Positions 35,085-48,300 of a stretch of 64,000 nucleotides of DNA are shown piece by piece. The notes under the pieces are model-generated. The model was given only the letters and a program-made list of their open reading frames with translations, was not told where the DNA came from and made no database searches. Both the position numbers and the translations under genes were made by a program. Source of the stretch: Callorhinus ursinus (taxonomy: Eukaryota > Chordata > Mammalia > Carnivora > Otariidae); assembly GCF_003265705.1 (NCBI RefSeq), contig NW_020312827.1, forward strand, positions 15,592,154 to 15,656,153, in the 5' to 3' direction. Within the stretch, counting starts at the first letter, position 1. Every line of letters starts with the position of its first letter.

Positions 35085-36010
35085 TTAGGACAGTGCCTCC
35101 AAATTAAAAAACAAAAACAAACAAAAAAATTGCCTTTGTATTTTGCACATCTTACAATGAAGAAAGAAGCAAAAGTCCTGGGAGTTTTGGGGGTAGTACA
35201 CCCTACACCGAGGATAGTGGTCTAGCGCATCTATGCTACGCTGCATGGGCCCAGAATAGCTACTGCAGGTGGAGGCTATGCTGCCACTTAGATCATACAA
35301 TCTGGCAGACCACATGATGTTGGAAGGAGTATTGGTGGAAAACTAGCTTCCATATATAGACAAAATTTGCAAGATTGGGGTCAAGAGGGTCTGGAATTCA
35401 GACATATAGGTAGACAAATGGGAGTGGACACCAAGTGTCCAGATGTTTTTATCACATATTGATGCTTGCCAGAGAGCATAAACTATGGAAAAGATACTGA
35501 AACAACCAAGTATAGTATGTAACTGGCCAACTTATGTCAACCAGCCTCTGTCGTCAGCTTCTATAGATCTGAAACAATGAGCACATGAACATATTTCTCC
35601 ATGATAGAAGAGAGGGAAGCCCAACAGCATGGAATTCCAGTTTAAGAAGGCTCATTTAGTTATTTCAGGCTCTGAATGTCCAACTCCCTAAAAATGTTGA
35701 GCCACTGGTATTGGCACCATTTTGAGGACTCCAGCTGACCACTTGATGGCAAGTTGATTACGTTCTGCCTCTTCCATCTTGGAAGAGACATGAGTTTATT
35801 CTTTTTTTTTTGATAGGAGTTTATTCTTAATGAATAGATATATATTGCATTTAAGGGTTTGTCTTTCCTGCCCTCAGGGACTGAGCCAAGATCACTCCCT
35901 ATTCACAAATTACTTGAAATCCATTGTGATAAGATTCCACATGAGATCATGCCAGACAAGGGGATATACTTTATGCTAGAAGAGGTATAAGGGTATCCTC
36001 AGAAGTATCC
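35085..36010 (+). pseudogene. Decayed ERV-L-like pol relic (RNase H end and integrase)
   Basis: Translation in shifting plus-strand frames gives a chain of motifs consistent with an ERV-L-type pol. Around 35,420-35,560 there is a segment like the end of RNase H. Around 35,590-35,680 a zinc-binding-region-like segment follows. At 35,747-35,790 comes the clearest block, WQVDYVLPLPSWK, the start of the integrase core. Further integrase-like residues occur at 35,930-35,990 (IPHEIMPDKG, then a stop). The reading frame is broken by many stops and several shifts, by an A-rich run near 35,105-35,131, and by a small T-rich insertion at 35,804-35,816. No flanking LTR pair, gag or env was found. It is a non-functional genomic fossil. 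Retroviral identity is inferred from motif order; the exact family is uncertain. Confidence 0.6.
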
Positions 36011-36548
36011 TTTGCTAAAGAAAGCATTAGAGTCATCCAAGAAAGATTTTCCTTGATGCCATATTAAAAAAAAAATTGAGTAAGTGGTCCTTATACAAAA
36101 GCCATTACAGCAGAAAAATTAATGTTATCATCAAAGTGGCTTTACAGAGTAAGCAAAAGTGATCTTTACGTGATTAAGTCTTAGACCAAACATCAGTAAA
36201 AATACATAGCATTATAATATATCTTGCTAAATATATTTCAGAAAGGTGACCAGGCCATTGTGGTGGAGCTATCTATGTAGTTTTCTGTTATTCTGAGTTG
36301 ACAAATGGTAAAATTAAATGTACTATATATATGTATGTATGTAATTATTTATTTACTTACTTGTTTATTATTGAGAGATAATTATCCATGGATATCAACC
36401 ATTTTAGCACATCTTGTAAGCACAGACACTGAAAGCCTTTGTTCTGGCAATTTGTTCAAGGAAGTGTTATGTATGTAGTAGAGAGTATTGGAAAATAAAG
36501 GTAGTGTCTCCTTTCAGAACAAAGAGAAGTCATGTTCATGACCATTAT

Positions 36549-36780
36549 AAAAGATCAGATTCCCTCGGGGCGCCTGGGTGGCTCAGTCGGTTAGGTATCT
36601 ACCTTTGGCTCAAGTCATGATCTCAGGGTCCTGGGATCAAGCCCCGGGTTGGGCTCCCTGCTCAGTGGGGAGTCTGATTCTCCCTCTCCCTCTGCCCCTC
36701 CCTCCTGCTCGTGCTCTCTCTCTCTCTCTCTCAAATAGATAAATAAAATCTTAAAAAAAAAAAAAAAGATCCGATTCCCT
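36549..36780 (+). mobile_element. Carnivore SINE (CAN/SINEC), near-perfect 17-bp duplication
   Basis: SINE body 36566-36763: GGGGCGCCTGGGTGGCTCAG head, TCATGATCTCAGGGTCCTGG core, CT-rich tail ending CTCTCTCAAATAGATAAATAAAATC and poly(A). Flanks AAAAGATCAGATTCCCT (36549-36565) and AAAAGATCCGATTCCCT (36764-36780) differ at one base. Confidence 0.97.
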
Positions 36781-38245
36781 AAGCTCTGGGTTCCTCTCTG
36801 GTAATGCAACCCACGGCAAGGCCCACCTGTCCCTCTTCTCTATCTCTTGTGGGAACTGAGGTTCAGGGAACCAGTGAAAAGAAATATGGATACTCTGGCT
36901 ACTGCTATCGCTTTGAGTAACCAAGTCCTTTGTCTCTGACTCTGGAGTCTCATGCCTTCTGCCAACATCCATGTAACTGTGACGGATTAATTTGTTACCT
37001 TGAAAATAGGGTAAAATCTCAGACTCTTCACTGTTCTTGATATTTATTTATTTATATAGAGAGAGTTCTGAGTAGATAGTATATCTTTTAGACATTTTCT
37101 TTTTCAAAAACATTAATATTCTTTCCTTCCTCATAAGTGCTGTGTAGTAATCAAGACAAAATTGGCATTCTGTTATGAAGTTGGAGAAGGTACATATATC
37201 TTCTTTGTCTAAGAAAGGATTTTCCTTCTCTGCTGTGGATCCCCAAAACCTATATTTTTATAATTTTTTCAGAATTCCTAATTGAATCTATCTTCACTAT
37301 ATTGACTGTAACTATGAGCTAACAATTAAATTCGCCAAAAGAGAGCTTCATCTAAAAATTCTGCAATATGTCGTATTTCCTTCAGAATCTGACATCAGAG
37401 TATACTTCACCCTTTTTACAAAACACATCCATCAGCGACAAGGTAGAGAACAGTTGTACTTATTTTCTGGCGAAATAAATTTTTGTATTGTGTGTCTTCT
37501 TTTTAACATCAAAATTGTATTTGAGACTACCCAACAAAACACTCTGGTTGAGAGCATATCAAAAGAGACCAGATTTATGCCTCTTGTGACAGCCATAACT
37601 TGGCCACAATGCAGGTAATTAAGATATCAATTTAACAACCTGTACAATAACACAGTTCTATAAACAAGGGGGAAACAGTAAGTTACTACAGTTATGGGTC
37701 CTCCCTCCAGGGTTGAATTTCCTCTTTGTCGAGTATTCATATTCACAGCCAGACAGTATGTCCTTAAGGGATAGGAAGTGACAGCTGTCTGCTGGTCTCT
37801 CTTTCCTCTCCCCGGTCTCTTGTAAGCCTTCTTCCCCTACCCTCCGTGTCCTGCTTCCTTGCTGTGCAGCACTGAAATTCTCGATGGCTCACTTTGAAAG
37901 TGATCTCTGTGGCCCCTTGTGCTCTTTAGAGAGAAGGTAATGCATAACTACCAAGCCACACTGAGGGCTTTATTGAAAAAATAAGTCATTTGGTGCATGT
38001 ACACAGCAAAGTCTAGTCAGCCTTTCTCTAGAGGCCATCTGATTTGGAGCTGTAGTTTTCCCTCATGAGAAGTTCAGGCAGCATACCAAGAAGTAAGACT
38101 AAAAGGAGATATCGGATAAACTGTCCATGAACTGACAAGATTTCAGACTCTGAAAAGAATCTACGCCAGCTTTTTGTACAATAAGAACAGACTCGGTGCT
38201 GCCAAGCTTTTCTTTAAAAGTATGTAAGAATGAGAAAAGCTAATA
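36781..38245. other. Unassigned
   Basis: AT-rich sequence without landmarks; a less AT-rich stretch at 37,740-37,930 shows no coding signal. Confidence 0.6.
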
Positions 38246-38509
38246 GAAAATGTAATCTCTTTCAGAGGGGGAGATGAATCATGAGAAATTATGGACTCTG
38301 AGAAACAAACTGAGGGTTTTAGAGGGGAGGGAGTGGGGGATGGGTTAGCCTGGTGATGGGTATTAAAGAGGGCACGTATTAAAGGGAGCACTGGGTGTTA
38401 TACGCAAACAATGAATCACTGGACACTACATCAAAAACTAATGATGTAATGTATGGTGATTAACATAACATAATAAAATTAAATTAAAAAAAAGAAAACG
38501 TAATCTCTT
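38246..38509 (+). mobile_element. 5'-truncated carnivore L1 tail (3' UTR module B only)
   Basis: Insert 38262-38493 consists only of L1 3' UTR: AAACAAACTGAGGGTTTTAG, GGTGATGGGTATTAAAGAGG, GAGCACTGGGTGTTATACGC, ACTAATGATGTAATGTATGG, then AATAAA at 38472 and poly(A). It matches the last ~250 bp of the complete L1 at 52.9-60.0 kb. Flanks GAAAATGTAATCTCTT (38246-38261) and GAAAACGTAATCTCTT (38494-38509) are the target-site duplication. The minus-strand frame at 38161-38391 is an artefact. Confidence 0.95.
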
Positions 38510-39019
38510 ATCATAGAGATGGTTTGAACATTCTGGTTTAAATCTGGAGATGCTAGGCTATCCCTTGGTTCCTGGTGTGTCTCCTTTTTCACTTGTGTGT
38601 GTTGCTTGGCAAACATGGTGTTTATTTCCTTGTTAGGCTTTTACTTAATCTCTTTCTCTATTGAACTTGCTTCTACAGCACACGGTTAATCTGTCTTACC
38701 TTTCTCTCTAGCCTGAAGAATTTCTCCTAGGAAAGGACATCCAGCTTGATCCCATTTATTTTGCTGCCTGGGGATCAGCATGGATGAGGTGGGGTGGAGT
38801 GGAGGCGGGCAGGAAGGGCAGGGCAAAAAAATACTATTCTATCTTTGGCTTTTTCACTGCAAGGGATCATCTTGGTGGCAGCTGAGGTAAGAGAACCGGC
38901 AGCTCAGTTTTTGAAAATTCTTTGAGCTGTTTTGGGAATTCTAAGCTAAAGGAACTCTTGAGGCTTTCAGAAATATATTTCTAGTGAGAACCCCCAAAAT
39001 CTTTTCCTAAAAGCAATAT

Positions 39020-39225
39020 AGCATCAAACAAAGTGTGGGATTCAAGCCCCAGGCGGGGAGCTTGGATGAGGCACTCAACTGGGATTTCAGTTTTGGCATT
39101 TGTAAAAATGATGGTCATAATAAAATTTACCTCACATTGTTCTTGTGAGGATTCAAAGAATTGCGTGTGTATAGAGCATTGAGCAATTTCCACCCTAATT
39201 ACTACAAATCCCATTAGTTAAAAAT
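39020..39225 (+). repeat. MIR-family SINE
   Basis: GTGTGGGATTCAAGCCCCAG, TTTTGGCATTTGTAAAAATG, AAATTTACCTCACATTGTTC, TTGTGAGGATTCAAAGAATTG and AGAGCATTGAGCAATTTCC follow plus-strand MIR order. Confidence 0.82.
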
Positions 39226-39474
39226 GATGGTATTCATTATTGTCATAGGACCAGAATAGGACCAGAGAGCCCTGGAGAAAAAATAAGGAATCCATATAAT
39301 GGCTCTGTGTGAGCTGGAATGGGTTAGACCACCATGTGTCATAGAAGACAGTATTTACTCACACTCTTAAAAGTAAAATCATGCAAGTGTTTCATATTTT
39401 TAAGTTTCATATATTTAAGAATGTGGGGCATTATGCTATGACCCCTATCTAATTGATTGTGTGACCTCTCTGTC

Positions 39475-39662
39475 ATCTGGAATCTCTCAAACACCCGTGC
39501 CAACTGATCTTCATAGCAACGCAATAACCTCCTGAGGGCAGGGTGGGTTGCATTTTAAATGGAGAAATCGCTTCTGTTTATGCTATAAGTCTACCCAGAA
39601 GGAAATGAAAATTGAAATCTTCTGGTTCTAGAACCAACCCCAAACTCTATGTTGCAGCCTTA
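39475..39662 (-). repeat. MIR-like fragment, minus strand
   Basis: TGATCTTCATAGCAACGCAATAACC, TACCCAGAAGG, AAATTGAAATCTTCTGGTTCTAG and CTCTATGTTGCAGCC resemble antisense MIR. Diverged. Confidence 0.5.
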
Positions 39663-40885
39663 AAAAGCGGAACAAACCATCCTCATTTGAATGTATATAA
39701 GCTGGTCCCTAAGAAGATCTCTAAAGTAGAAGCAAACTGAACTCCAACTTTGGAAAGTCAAAATAAAGAGGAGTTGATGTGTAAAAATGATGCTAGCCCT
39801 GGAGCAAAGAGGGCTTCCCTCTGAGACAGGATGGATCACACGCCAGGGCCCAGAAAAGCTTCCTGTGGCTGCAAGGTATAGTGCAGTCACTAAGATTGAA
39901 TGCCAAGAGCCCCACTTCTTGGGATCATGAATAAAACCCTGTGGCACCTTTGATAAGACTGTTACCCTTGGAGCTGGATCAAATTCCACTGGGGAGGCTG
40001 CATTTCCCATCTATTTTTCAATGGCTTCTATAATGCCATCTTGCTTTAAGTTACTCTGCCATTAATCATTTACCTCATTTCCTCTCATACTTTAGAAACT
40101 ATAATAATAAAAACTCATCACATAATGGCTAATATGCTGTGCCAAGCTAAAACAAAACAAAGCAGCCATTAATGGTGGAAAGACCTTTAAAAAAATTTTC
40201 ACCAGTTCCCTGGGGTCATGCAGGGAAAAAGAAAAAAAAAAGTCCTATTTTACAAGACAAATTATCTAGAAAAATATGGGGTCAAGGACTGAAATTGACC
40301 TGGTTGCTGATCAATTCATAGCCTAATTAATTATTGACTATATATCTACATAATTACTGATGTCCTTTATAATTGATGGCTTAGACATTTCCCACTTACA
40401 TTCGAGGATTTTTCAGTTCTGCAAATCTATCTGTAGGGTTTTTCTTTTCATCTTGGTTGTTTGCGCACTGCTATTGATAAGGCATAGAGAGTGACTTTAG
40501 GTGTCATTTTTTAACTCAAAAATACCTGCTGACATCAAATCCATAGCAAGAGCTGAGTCATCAGCCACATGGAAATGATCCCTGGTTGTACTTCAGCTTG
40601 GGGTACTGAGCTTAGAGATGGATTTCAGAGGACATCGAGGGCTGACCGTTACTCGTACTCTCTTTAGCTCTGTTTTATGTGCACCTGCAGATTCTGAAAC
40701 CCTTGCACTTATCTGGCCCTAATAATCACAAATTGAGGTTAAACATCTTTTAGCCAAGGAGACCAGGCAAATATATCATTGTGATTTGCCAGTGAGTTAA
40801 GGTGATTTCTTAGAACAGCAAGGCATCATCATCAAATTTTTTTGAAATAGAAGAAATCAAGGTGGAATTCGGTCTGACTCTCCCT
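39663..40885. other. Unassigned
   Basis: A 116-codon minus-strand frame (39660-40010) has no recognisable domain. A-runs at 40,229-40,240. Confidence 0.55.
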
Positions 40886-40886
40886 C

Positions 40887-40922
<36 letters not shown>

Positions 40923-40923
40923 G

Positions 40924-40980
<57 letters not shown>
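40886..40980. repeat. (CT)n(CA)n composite microsatellite, 95 bp
   Basis: Fifty bases of CT repeats with two GT interruptions (polypurine-polypyrimidine, mirror-repeat type) run directly into 44 bases of pure CA. Frames through it, including the one at 40862-41149, are artefacts. Confidence 0.98.
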
Positions 40981-40984
<4 letters not shown>

Positions 40985-43449
40985 TGGAGCAGGGGTCAAT
41001 TTATATCTTCGGCATTGTGGCTGAATCCTCTGCCACCTTCTGCTGGATCACACCCATTGCCCGCACACCGCTCGCATCTTTGCTGCATACCCCGAGCGAG
41101 GCAGGGACATGCAGGATCGGAACATTTTGTCTCCAGAAATTCTGTGTGAACTGGGGGACAGAGTTCTTACCCTCATCTGTTCTTCATTACAGGGTTCTTA
41201 CTTCACATTTGTAAAAGGAACATTCCCTCAAGTCTCTCCAGACATCTTCTCAAACCATCTTGCTTTATGTCCCTTGTACTTACTTTTTAAAAAGCGTCCT
41301 CACCAAGTCCTTCTGAGATCAGCTTTCTGCATCTGAGAAGCAAATGGTTCAAAAGAAAAGGGTACTCATTTCTGTTCTAGACTCCTCTGTGTTCCTAAAC
41401 CATATAGGTGATTTTGGAAGGTAAGAACCAACAACAATACCAACCAAAGAAAAGTAAAAAAAAAAAAATGACCCGTTGAGATTCCTCTGTGATCAGTGTG
41501 AGTCCACTGGGGTAGCTGTGCCCTGTTAAACCCCAGTTAAACATATCCAGAGCCGGTGATAGTAGTTATGGACAGAAGCAGGGTCACAAACCAGTGTGTT
41601 AGAGGTATGAACTCTCCGGTAAAGAATAAAGGTTTTCTCTTGTCCCAGCTTAATATCATTCCCTATCACTGGTAAGCGCTAGGATAGGAACGTAGTAAGT
41701 TCACCCAGTGTTTTAGTTGAAAAATATATCCTGCAAATTGCATAGCAAAATAGATTAACAAATATTCTGCTTATATTCTCTCATGAGGTATTAGATTTCA
41801 CACATTTCTGGAGAAAGATAAACCTAGCATGCTTATGGATTTTTTTTTCTTTAAGCAGACCTAAATGGTTTTATAAGGTCTGTCATTGGAAACCAATATG
41901 AAGGAGCGAGAGAAAGAAATCGACCTGCTGCCACGTGAGAGACCTGAAATATTAGATCATTCCTGGAATGCAGGGACCACTGAGCATGCCAACCCACTCT
42001 CAGCTAAACTCGGATAGAGGTAAGAGTGACAGCTATTTATTATGACAGAAAACAGGGTATGCACTTTAAAGATCAGCAACATGATGTAAATATTGACTCA
42101 CCTCAATTTTTAAGCTGATGAGAGGGTGTTTGTAATGTTAAACCCTCCTTCTGCAAATCGGTCCTGTCAACACAGGATGGTGGGAGGGGTGGATATTGAC
42201 AAGAAATGAGAAAGGATTTTGCCGACCGAGTATTTGTATTTTTTCTCATTTAAAATACATGGAGATAAGTTTCTAAGGCCTTGTGGAGAAGTAGAAAGCC
42301 GGGCTCTCAATTTCTGGAGTGGACTGACATTCTCTCACTATCTCTCGATAAAGGAAGGACCTCACTAAATCATGTTCATCCTGGAGAAAGATCACTGTGC
42401 TAATATTTTAGCACGACAATTCCCATTTAACTTCCCTAAATGAAAAGGTTTATCTTGATTTCTCCTCTGAATACTTCCTGGAGATTTTCAAATTTGGTGT
42501 TTAAGGAAAGTACTAGAAATTTAGAAGATGGCATCTGGGTCCTGCTTTTTGCAAATCTGTCCCTCTGAATGGCTGTGATAAAATCTTCATTCCCTCTTGT
42601 AGAAAGGTTTCCTCTAGGGTGAGCAGAAGAAATCCTTTTGTTTTCTTGGCTAATTTTACTGACTCATGAGGACATCAGTAGTTCACTTACCTCAGCGTCT
42701 CTGACTTCTTATCTTTAAAAGTGCAAAGCATTTCCCTGACACCTGACTTAAGTCATTGTGTTAGGACTTGATTTAGAAGTACACAGTTTAGTAGGCTTTA
42801 AAAGTGAAGCTGCTATAAGCTTTGAGTTTTCGTGCACTTAGATTTCTCTGCCACTCTCCTCTGATGAATGCCACGGGGGCTTTAGGGCACATCCAGAGTG
42901 GTACTGTTTCAGGTCAATTTTCAAGATAAATGAATTGTAGAATACAGTCAGTCAAGTACATGCACTCTCTTTTGTCAAAAGGTACATAAAAATGAGATTC
43001 AGGTTATACTCTAGAACACTTTGTGCTTCTATACAACTATATGTCCGAAGTATAAATCATACAGCAAATTCTGGGTCTCATGGTAACAACCCCTCACCCA
43101 TTTTGGTGTCAGGGTGTGTGTGTGTGTGGGGGGGCACCTACGAGCCATTGAAGGCCATTTGGCTTCACAGAGGAAGGACAATATAGTGAGGTGGAGACCC
43201 ATAGCTGTAGCATAGCTTGGGGGAGTATATCAGATTATTATCAAGTGATGTCTCATCATGGACAAAGGGTCCCCAAAGCAGTGTTGCTTGGCAATTTCTC
43301 CTACTTTCTTCTGATCTGTTTAGTAAACCATTGGAGCCTCAGCCCTGAGTCTGGACATACTTTTGGCAAATTAGCCCTTGAATTTGGGGCCCTTAGTCAA
43401 CTGGATGCTGAGGGAGCTGGAGAGAGGAAATTTAAATGGTACCTGGCTG
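40981..43449. other. Unassigned
   Basis: Includes an A10 run near 41,458 and a GTGTGTGTGTG/GGGGGG stretch at 43,115-43,134. No gene or repeat recognised. Confidence 0.55.
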
Positions 43450-43640
43450 AGAAATGAGAGAAGGAATACATGATGGTTAAGGTAACAGACACACTTGTGG
43501 TTAAATTCCCACTGTCCTATCATGACCACAAGCAAGTTTCCCAATCTCTTTGAGCCTTCATTTAAAACCCTCTCTCTCGTCCTCCTTCTTTCTCTTATTT
43601 CCTATCATCTCTCTCTCTGTCTCTATCTCAGCAGCTTCTC
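43450..43640 (+). repeat. MIR-like fragment fused to a CT-rich tract
   Basis: AATACATGATGGTTAAGG, GTGGTTAAATTCCCACTG, ATGACCACAAGCAAG and AATCTCTTTGAGCCTTCATTT follow MIR order; a TCTCTC/CTTTCTC-rich stretch (43,570-43,632) then replaces the 3' part. Confidence 0.6.
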
Positions 43641-45209
43641 TGGGATTAGTAGTATTTGCCCATTTCCTTGGGGACGTAATTCCCCTGAGGTAGATTTCAA
43701 GCCACTAATGTGGAGCCAGTAATGTAGATTTGGGACAAGGTACGCACAGATGGCTCAGAGCAGCTGGTGTAAGCAGTCCTGGTTCATACTTCAGGACCAA
43801 TGAAGGTTTGGTTATAACACGTGGAGGAGAAGGGAAAGGATGCAGGTGCCCTTACAACAATTATGTCAAACAGAAGGTTCATAAGTCTAGAAACTGTGAG
43901 AGGAGAGAACATCTCTTGTTTTTAAGACCACGAGAAAGCTATGTATCCATCCTGGGATCAAGACTAGGCTCTTAACTGATGCAAAGGGTGGATAATTTGT
44001 AAGAAGTTGGGCAGAATCTAGGTAATTTGTAGCTGGTAAACTTTGTCCCTGGCTTTCTTAAGAACAGATTCAATTAAATTTAATCATTTTCAGAAAAGTG
44101 CCAGGCTCTGGGCTCACTTCTGCCAATATTATATTGTCCCTTCTCCCAGACTGTTTATGGGCTCTTGGAGAAAACAGATATCCAAAGTCAATGTGATATA
44201 CCAGATGGGTAAGAGATGAAGTCCATGTCACAACAGGGTAGCAGAGTACTAGGTTTACCTTGGGTAAGCTCAAGGCACTAAAAGGGGGTAGAGATTTTAT
44301 TTAATCTTAATGAATGAGTAGGAATTTGATAAGGTATTAGAGGCAAAGACAATCTTACCTGCAGATGCGTGGAGAAGGGAACAATGTGGTGTGATTGGGG
44401 ACCTGATGACACCTCAATTTAGATGGGATATAGAGTGTGAGCGAGAGTGTCCATCCGTGAGCACTGAGGAGTAAGAGGGGCCAAGTCCTCAAGGGTTCTG
44501 TACATCTGGCACAGAATAATATGGCTTTTATCTTATAGAAATGGCTACACACTGGCAAGCAATGACATCACATCACACATGTGGGAAAACAGCGAGCCAT
44601 ATGGATGGTCCCATAAATCTCATTTTGTCTAAATGGTGTTCTCTATACAAATAACTCTTCTTGCACCAAATTCTCAGGTTAATCATCACGTCCACAGAGA
44701 AGATTGCCTTCATTGTCTTATTTACTTATTTTTTTTTATAGAGCTTCCAATAAAAACAATTTTCTGTTTTACAGATATGCATTTCAGTTTCAGGTTATAA
44801 AGGATATATTGCATTTGTTTTCCTTCATCTGAATTTAATTCTGACCTTAAATATCTATCCTCCTAGGATAATGAGAATTCAAGTATAGCCATTTTGGAGG
44901 TTTCCTGCTCCAACAGTTCTAGAAAGTTCCTGGGATAATCCATTGCACAGGAACGTTAGGGAGATTTCTCATGTCATGAGATACCCCGCTTCCCAGCCTT
45001 ATTTTCCCTGATGCTTCTTTTGCACTATGTGAAGAGCGTGGAGAAATTTGGAGAAATTAGGACCCAGCCTCCACATATAGCACACAGACACTCATTCTCA
45101 GATACACCCCCCCGGGGCTCTTCCTGAGAGTGTAGCTATTAGGGAGACACTTGGTTGCTTTCCAAGGCTCCAGAAATCACATGCTTCTTCTATTTCAAAT
45201 AAGATAGAA
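43641..45209. other. Unassigned
   Basis: Short frames only; a CCCCCCCGGGG run at about 45,106-45,116. Confidence 0.6.
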
Positions 45210-45395
45210 AGGAAAAACACAGGAAAAGATACACAACTATTACTTTTTTAATTTAGTCAAATTTTATTGTTTTGGGGTGTATGTCCCCACCCACTAGGCT
45301 GAGGACCTTGGGGAAACAAATACTCCTTGTTTGCCAAGCTACTGGCACAATGCCTGGTGCACAACTGGGTTTTTATTAATATGTGTTATATAATT
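45210..45395 (+). repeat. L2 3' end fragment
   Basis: CCCACCCACTAGGCTGAGGACC, TGGCACAATGCCTGGTGCACAACTGGGTTTTTATTAATATG matches the L2 tail (a 'cactagaatgtaagctccatgagg ... tgcctggcacatag' type). Confidence 0.65.
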
Positions 45396-48300
45396 TAATT
45401 TATTCTAACTCACTAAAGACGTTTTTACTAACTGAATTTTGCCAAAAAAGAAACCTAAATGTAATTATTTGGTGCTTAACAAGTATTTTACAATGAAAGA
45501 GTTGAAATAATCTTATACATTCTGACTAGTTTCACTTACCGCATCACATGTGAGTGGTGTTATAAAACATTTGTGAGACAAAAACTGAAAGGTCAGGAGT
45601 TCTAGATTCATTTTTCCCTTTCTTTGAAACAAGATATTAGGGTGCTTAAATCATGCATATAATGAAGTCTTTATGTTATTTATCTACCTCCCAAGAAGAT
45701 TGTTTTTTTTTTTTAACCTCTTTAAGCCAAAAGACTACACCGGTTTATAAAAAAAAATAAAAGGACACCGAAATAAAGTTTTTAAACCCTCCCCTTATAT
45801 TGAATTTTCCATATAAGTGTGAATGATTAAAGATACTGATTTTTTCTTCCCACAAATTGATGGCCTTAAAATGCTCATTAACTGGAAGTTATATGGGTGT
45901 ATAGCTAGTCAATAAAGGGTAGACTCGCCAGTGACAAACAGAAAAGTTCACAGTTAGCATAAAACCAATGAAATTGACCAGAACTGCGCTTGGAGACCAC
46001 TCTTACATTAGAAAATGTTTATATTTGTTCATACTCTGACTTTCAACTCAGAAAAATCACCTTTCCCCTCTTTAAATAATCCAGAGAAGGGTGTTATTTT
46101 ATAGGGTTGCTTATAGGATTTTGATTGGCAGCATTTGCCAGGTCCAAAATCATTCATAGGTACTTTCATAATCATTACACCAAATTAATTATGTTTGACT
46201 GTTCAACAACCACCTATACTAGCCTCCTTTCTATTGTGATCTTTATTTTGTAGGCATGCAGCTAGTATTTGCTCCTGCAAACACGCGTGTTGTCTTGAAA
46301 AAGGGCAACCACGTTGGATTTGCAAAACCTTGTATTGCTGGCAGAAGAACTTGGGCAAATCTCCATGTCATTTCTCTGAGATAATTACATTCACTCTTGG
46401 AGTAGTTTTTAAGATCAAAAAATTCAAATGTAGTGGTCTGAAAATTACTCTGGACAGAGTCCTGATCATTGCTCAAAATGGAGAGGTCCCTGAAGCCTCT
46501 TCAAGCCTCTGGAGGATATGTGGGAATGTCCATGTCTTTGTCTCAACTGGCTCATCTCCACCGCAACATCCCCAGCTTGTGTCAGTTGTAAAATAGACTG
46601 GTCTTCTGTGTAATTTTTTTGCTTGTAGCCAGATTCTGTTCTTAAAACTTTTGAACATTGCTAAATGAATATATACAAAATACTGTGTGAAGAGTAAATA
46701 AATGTTATTCTGTTTTTTTTTTAACTGTGTTCTCAAGTTGGTTCCACTACTAGCAATAAATAATAAATTTAAGAAAAAGATTTGTAAGTGTAAGAATATT
46801 TCAATTTCTTTTGACCTGGTTGCCCAAATTTTATAGTTCATACCTTTTAAGTCTTTAGCTACGTGGCTCAGTACTAATTGTTATGCTTGATCAAAAGTGA
46901 CTTATGCATGTGTATGTTTCAGCATTGATTTTTAAAGACTGATTAGCACTATGCAGGGGGCTGGCTGATCAGCCAGTTAAGAGTGTTTGTTGCCTCTGCT
47001 TACCTAACTGTGACCTGAAATAACTTGTTTTAAGAAAAATAAACCTTAAAACCAATAGTGCATTACAAGGATAATTCTTAATATTCAGTGTAATATAACA
47101 CTTGGCACATTCATTTAACTTGAGCTTTAAGTTGAGTTTACAAAATCTGATGTTGTTCATAGGTTGTGTATACAGATTTTATAGTTTTAATACAACTTTA
47201 TGATAATCCCAAAGTCCCAGATCCTATTTGTTTTGGAAGAGTGACACTCATCATTTGGACACATCAATATTGACCTTGGATTCTTTGGAGTATTTTTGCC
47301 ACAACTCTGGGCTTTCAAAGATCATGTCATAGGGAACAAGGTATTTACTAAAAATAGTGTATTGTTTTAATAGAAGACGGACTTCAAATAGATTTACTCT
47401 TGTAAATTAGGAGCTTGACAATTCAGACAGGCACACAAGCTTTTCTGTGGATGACTCTGGCTTTTGAGCAGGTCTTCATTTCCATGTGAGGTAGATCACA
47501 TTGGTCCTGCAGACATTCTTTGAACCAAAGAGACTGATATTACATGTATGCAGTTACTGTAGACACAGATTTAAGTTCTCTCACTATTTTTTTTAGGTCA
47601 TTTCACTCTCATCTTTCATTTTCTTAAATATAATCAGGGAAGATAGTTACCTCCACCAAAACAGATTGAAAGAGACACCAAACAGATGTCACTTAACTCC
47701 TACAGAAGAATGCAGGGTTGGAGAAACACTGCATAGCTGTCGTAATTCAACAGCTGAACACCAGTCAAGAATTCAGTTCCTAGAGGACCAAGAAATCATT
47801 TTGCAAAGAAAGGGGCTCTGAGGATCAAGGAGGGGGTATGATGACTCTGAGTTTTTCAACTAGGATAAATAATCCTATTCACATTGTCCAATGTACTGTC
47901 TTCAGCCCTCTTCAGTGTTTAAATAATGTTGCTATGTTTTATAGAGGAATTCTGTTAAATGGAAAATGGTATCACTAAATCAAGCAGACAGAGACCAGGA
48001 AGAAGAGAAGGAGAGAGAAGTGAGTAGAAGAAACAGAGAGAAAGAACGGGCAGCTCTGTGAATTAGAGACTGTAAGGAGAATAACTGATGTTTGAGGAGA
48101 AGACGGGCAGCCGCCATGAATGCAATTCAACATTTACTGGGAGGTAGTCTGGGGACAACAAAGTCACAGAAAACATTTCCATTTTGTGTGACTCTATCAA
48201 ATGGAAATAAGGAACTTTATATACATTCATGGTATAGCTAGAGATTATATCCTTATATCCTTACAGGAGCTCTCAAGAATTAAGAGTGTGGCATTTCTCA

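Noticed and set aside
39660..40010. 116-codon minus-strand ORF as a gene
   Set aside because: No motif or family resemblance and no transcription signals.
40862..41149. Ser-Leu / Thr-His repeat protein
   Set aside because: Produced by the (CT)n(CA)n tract.
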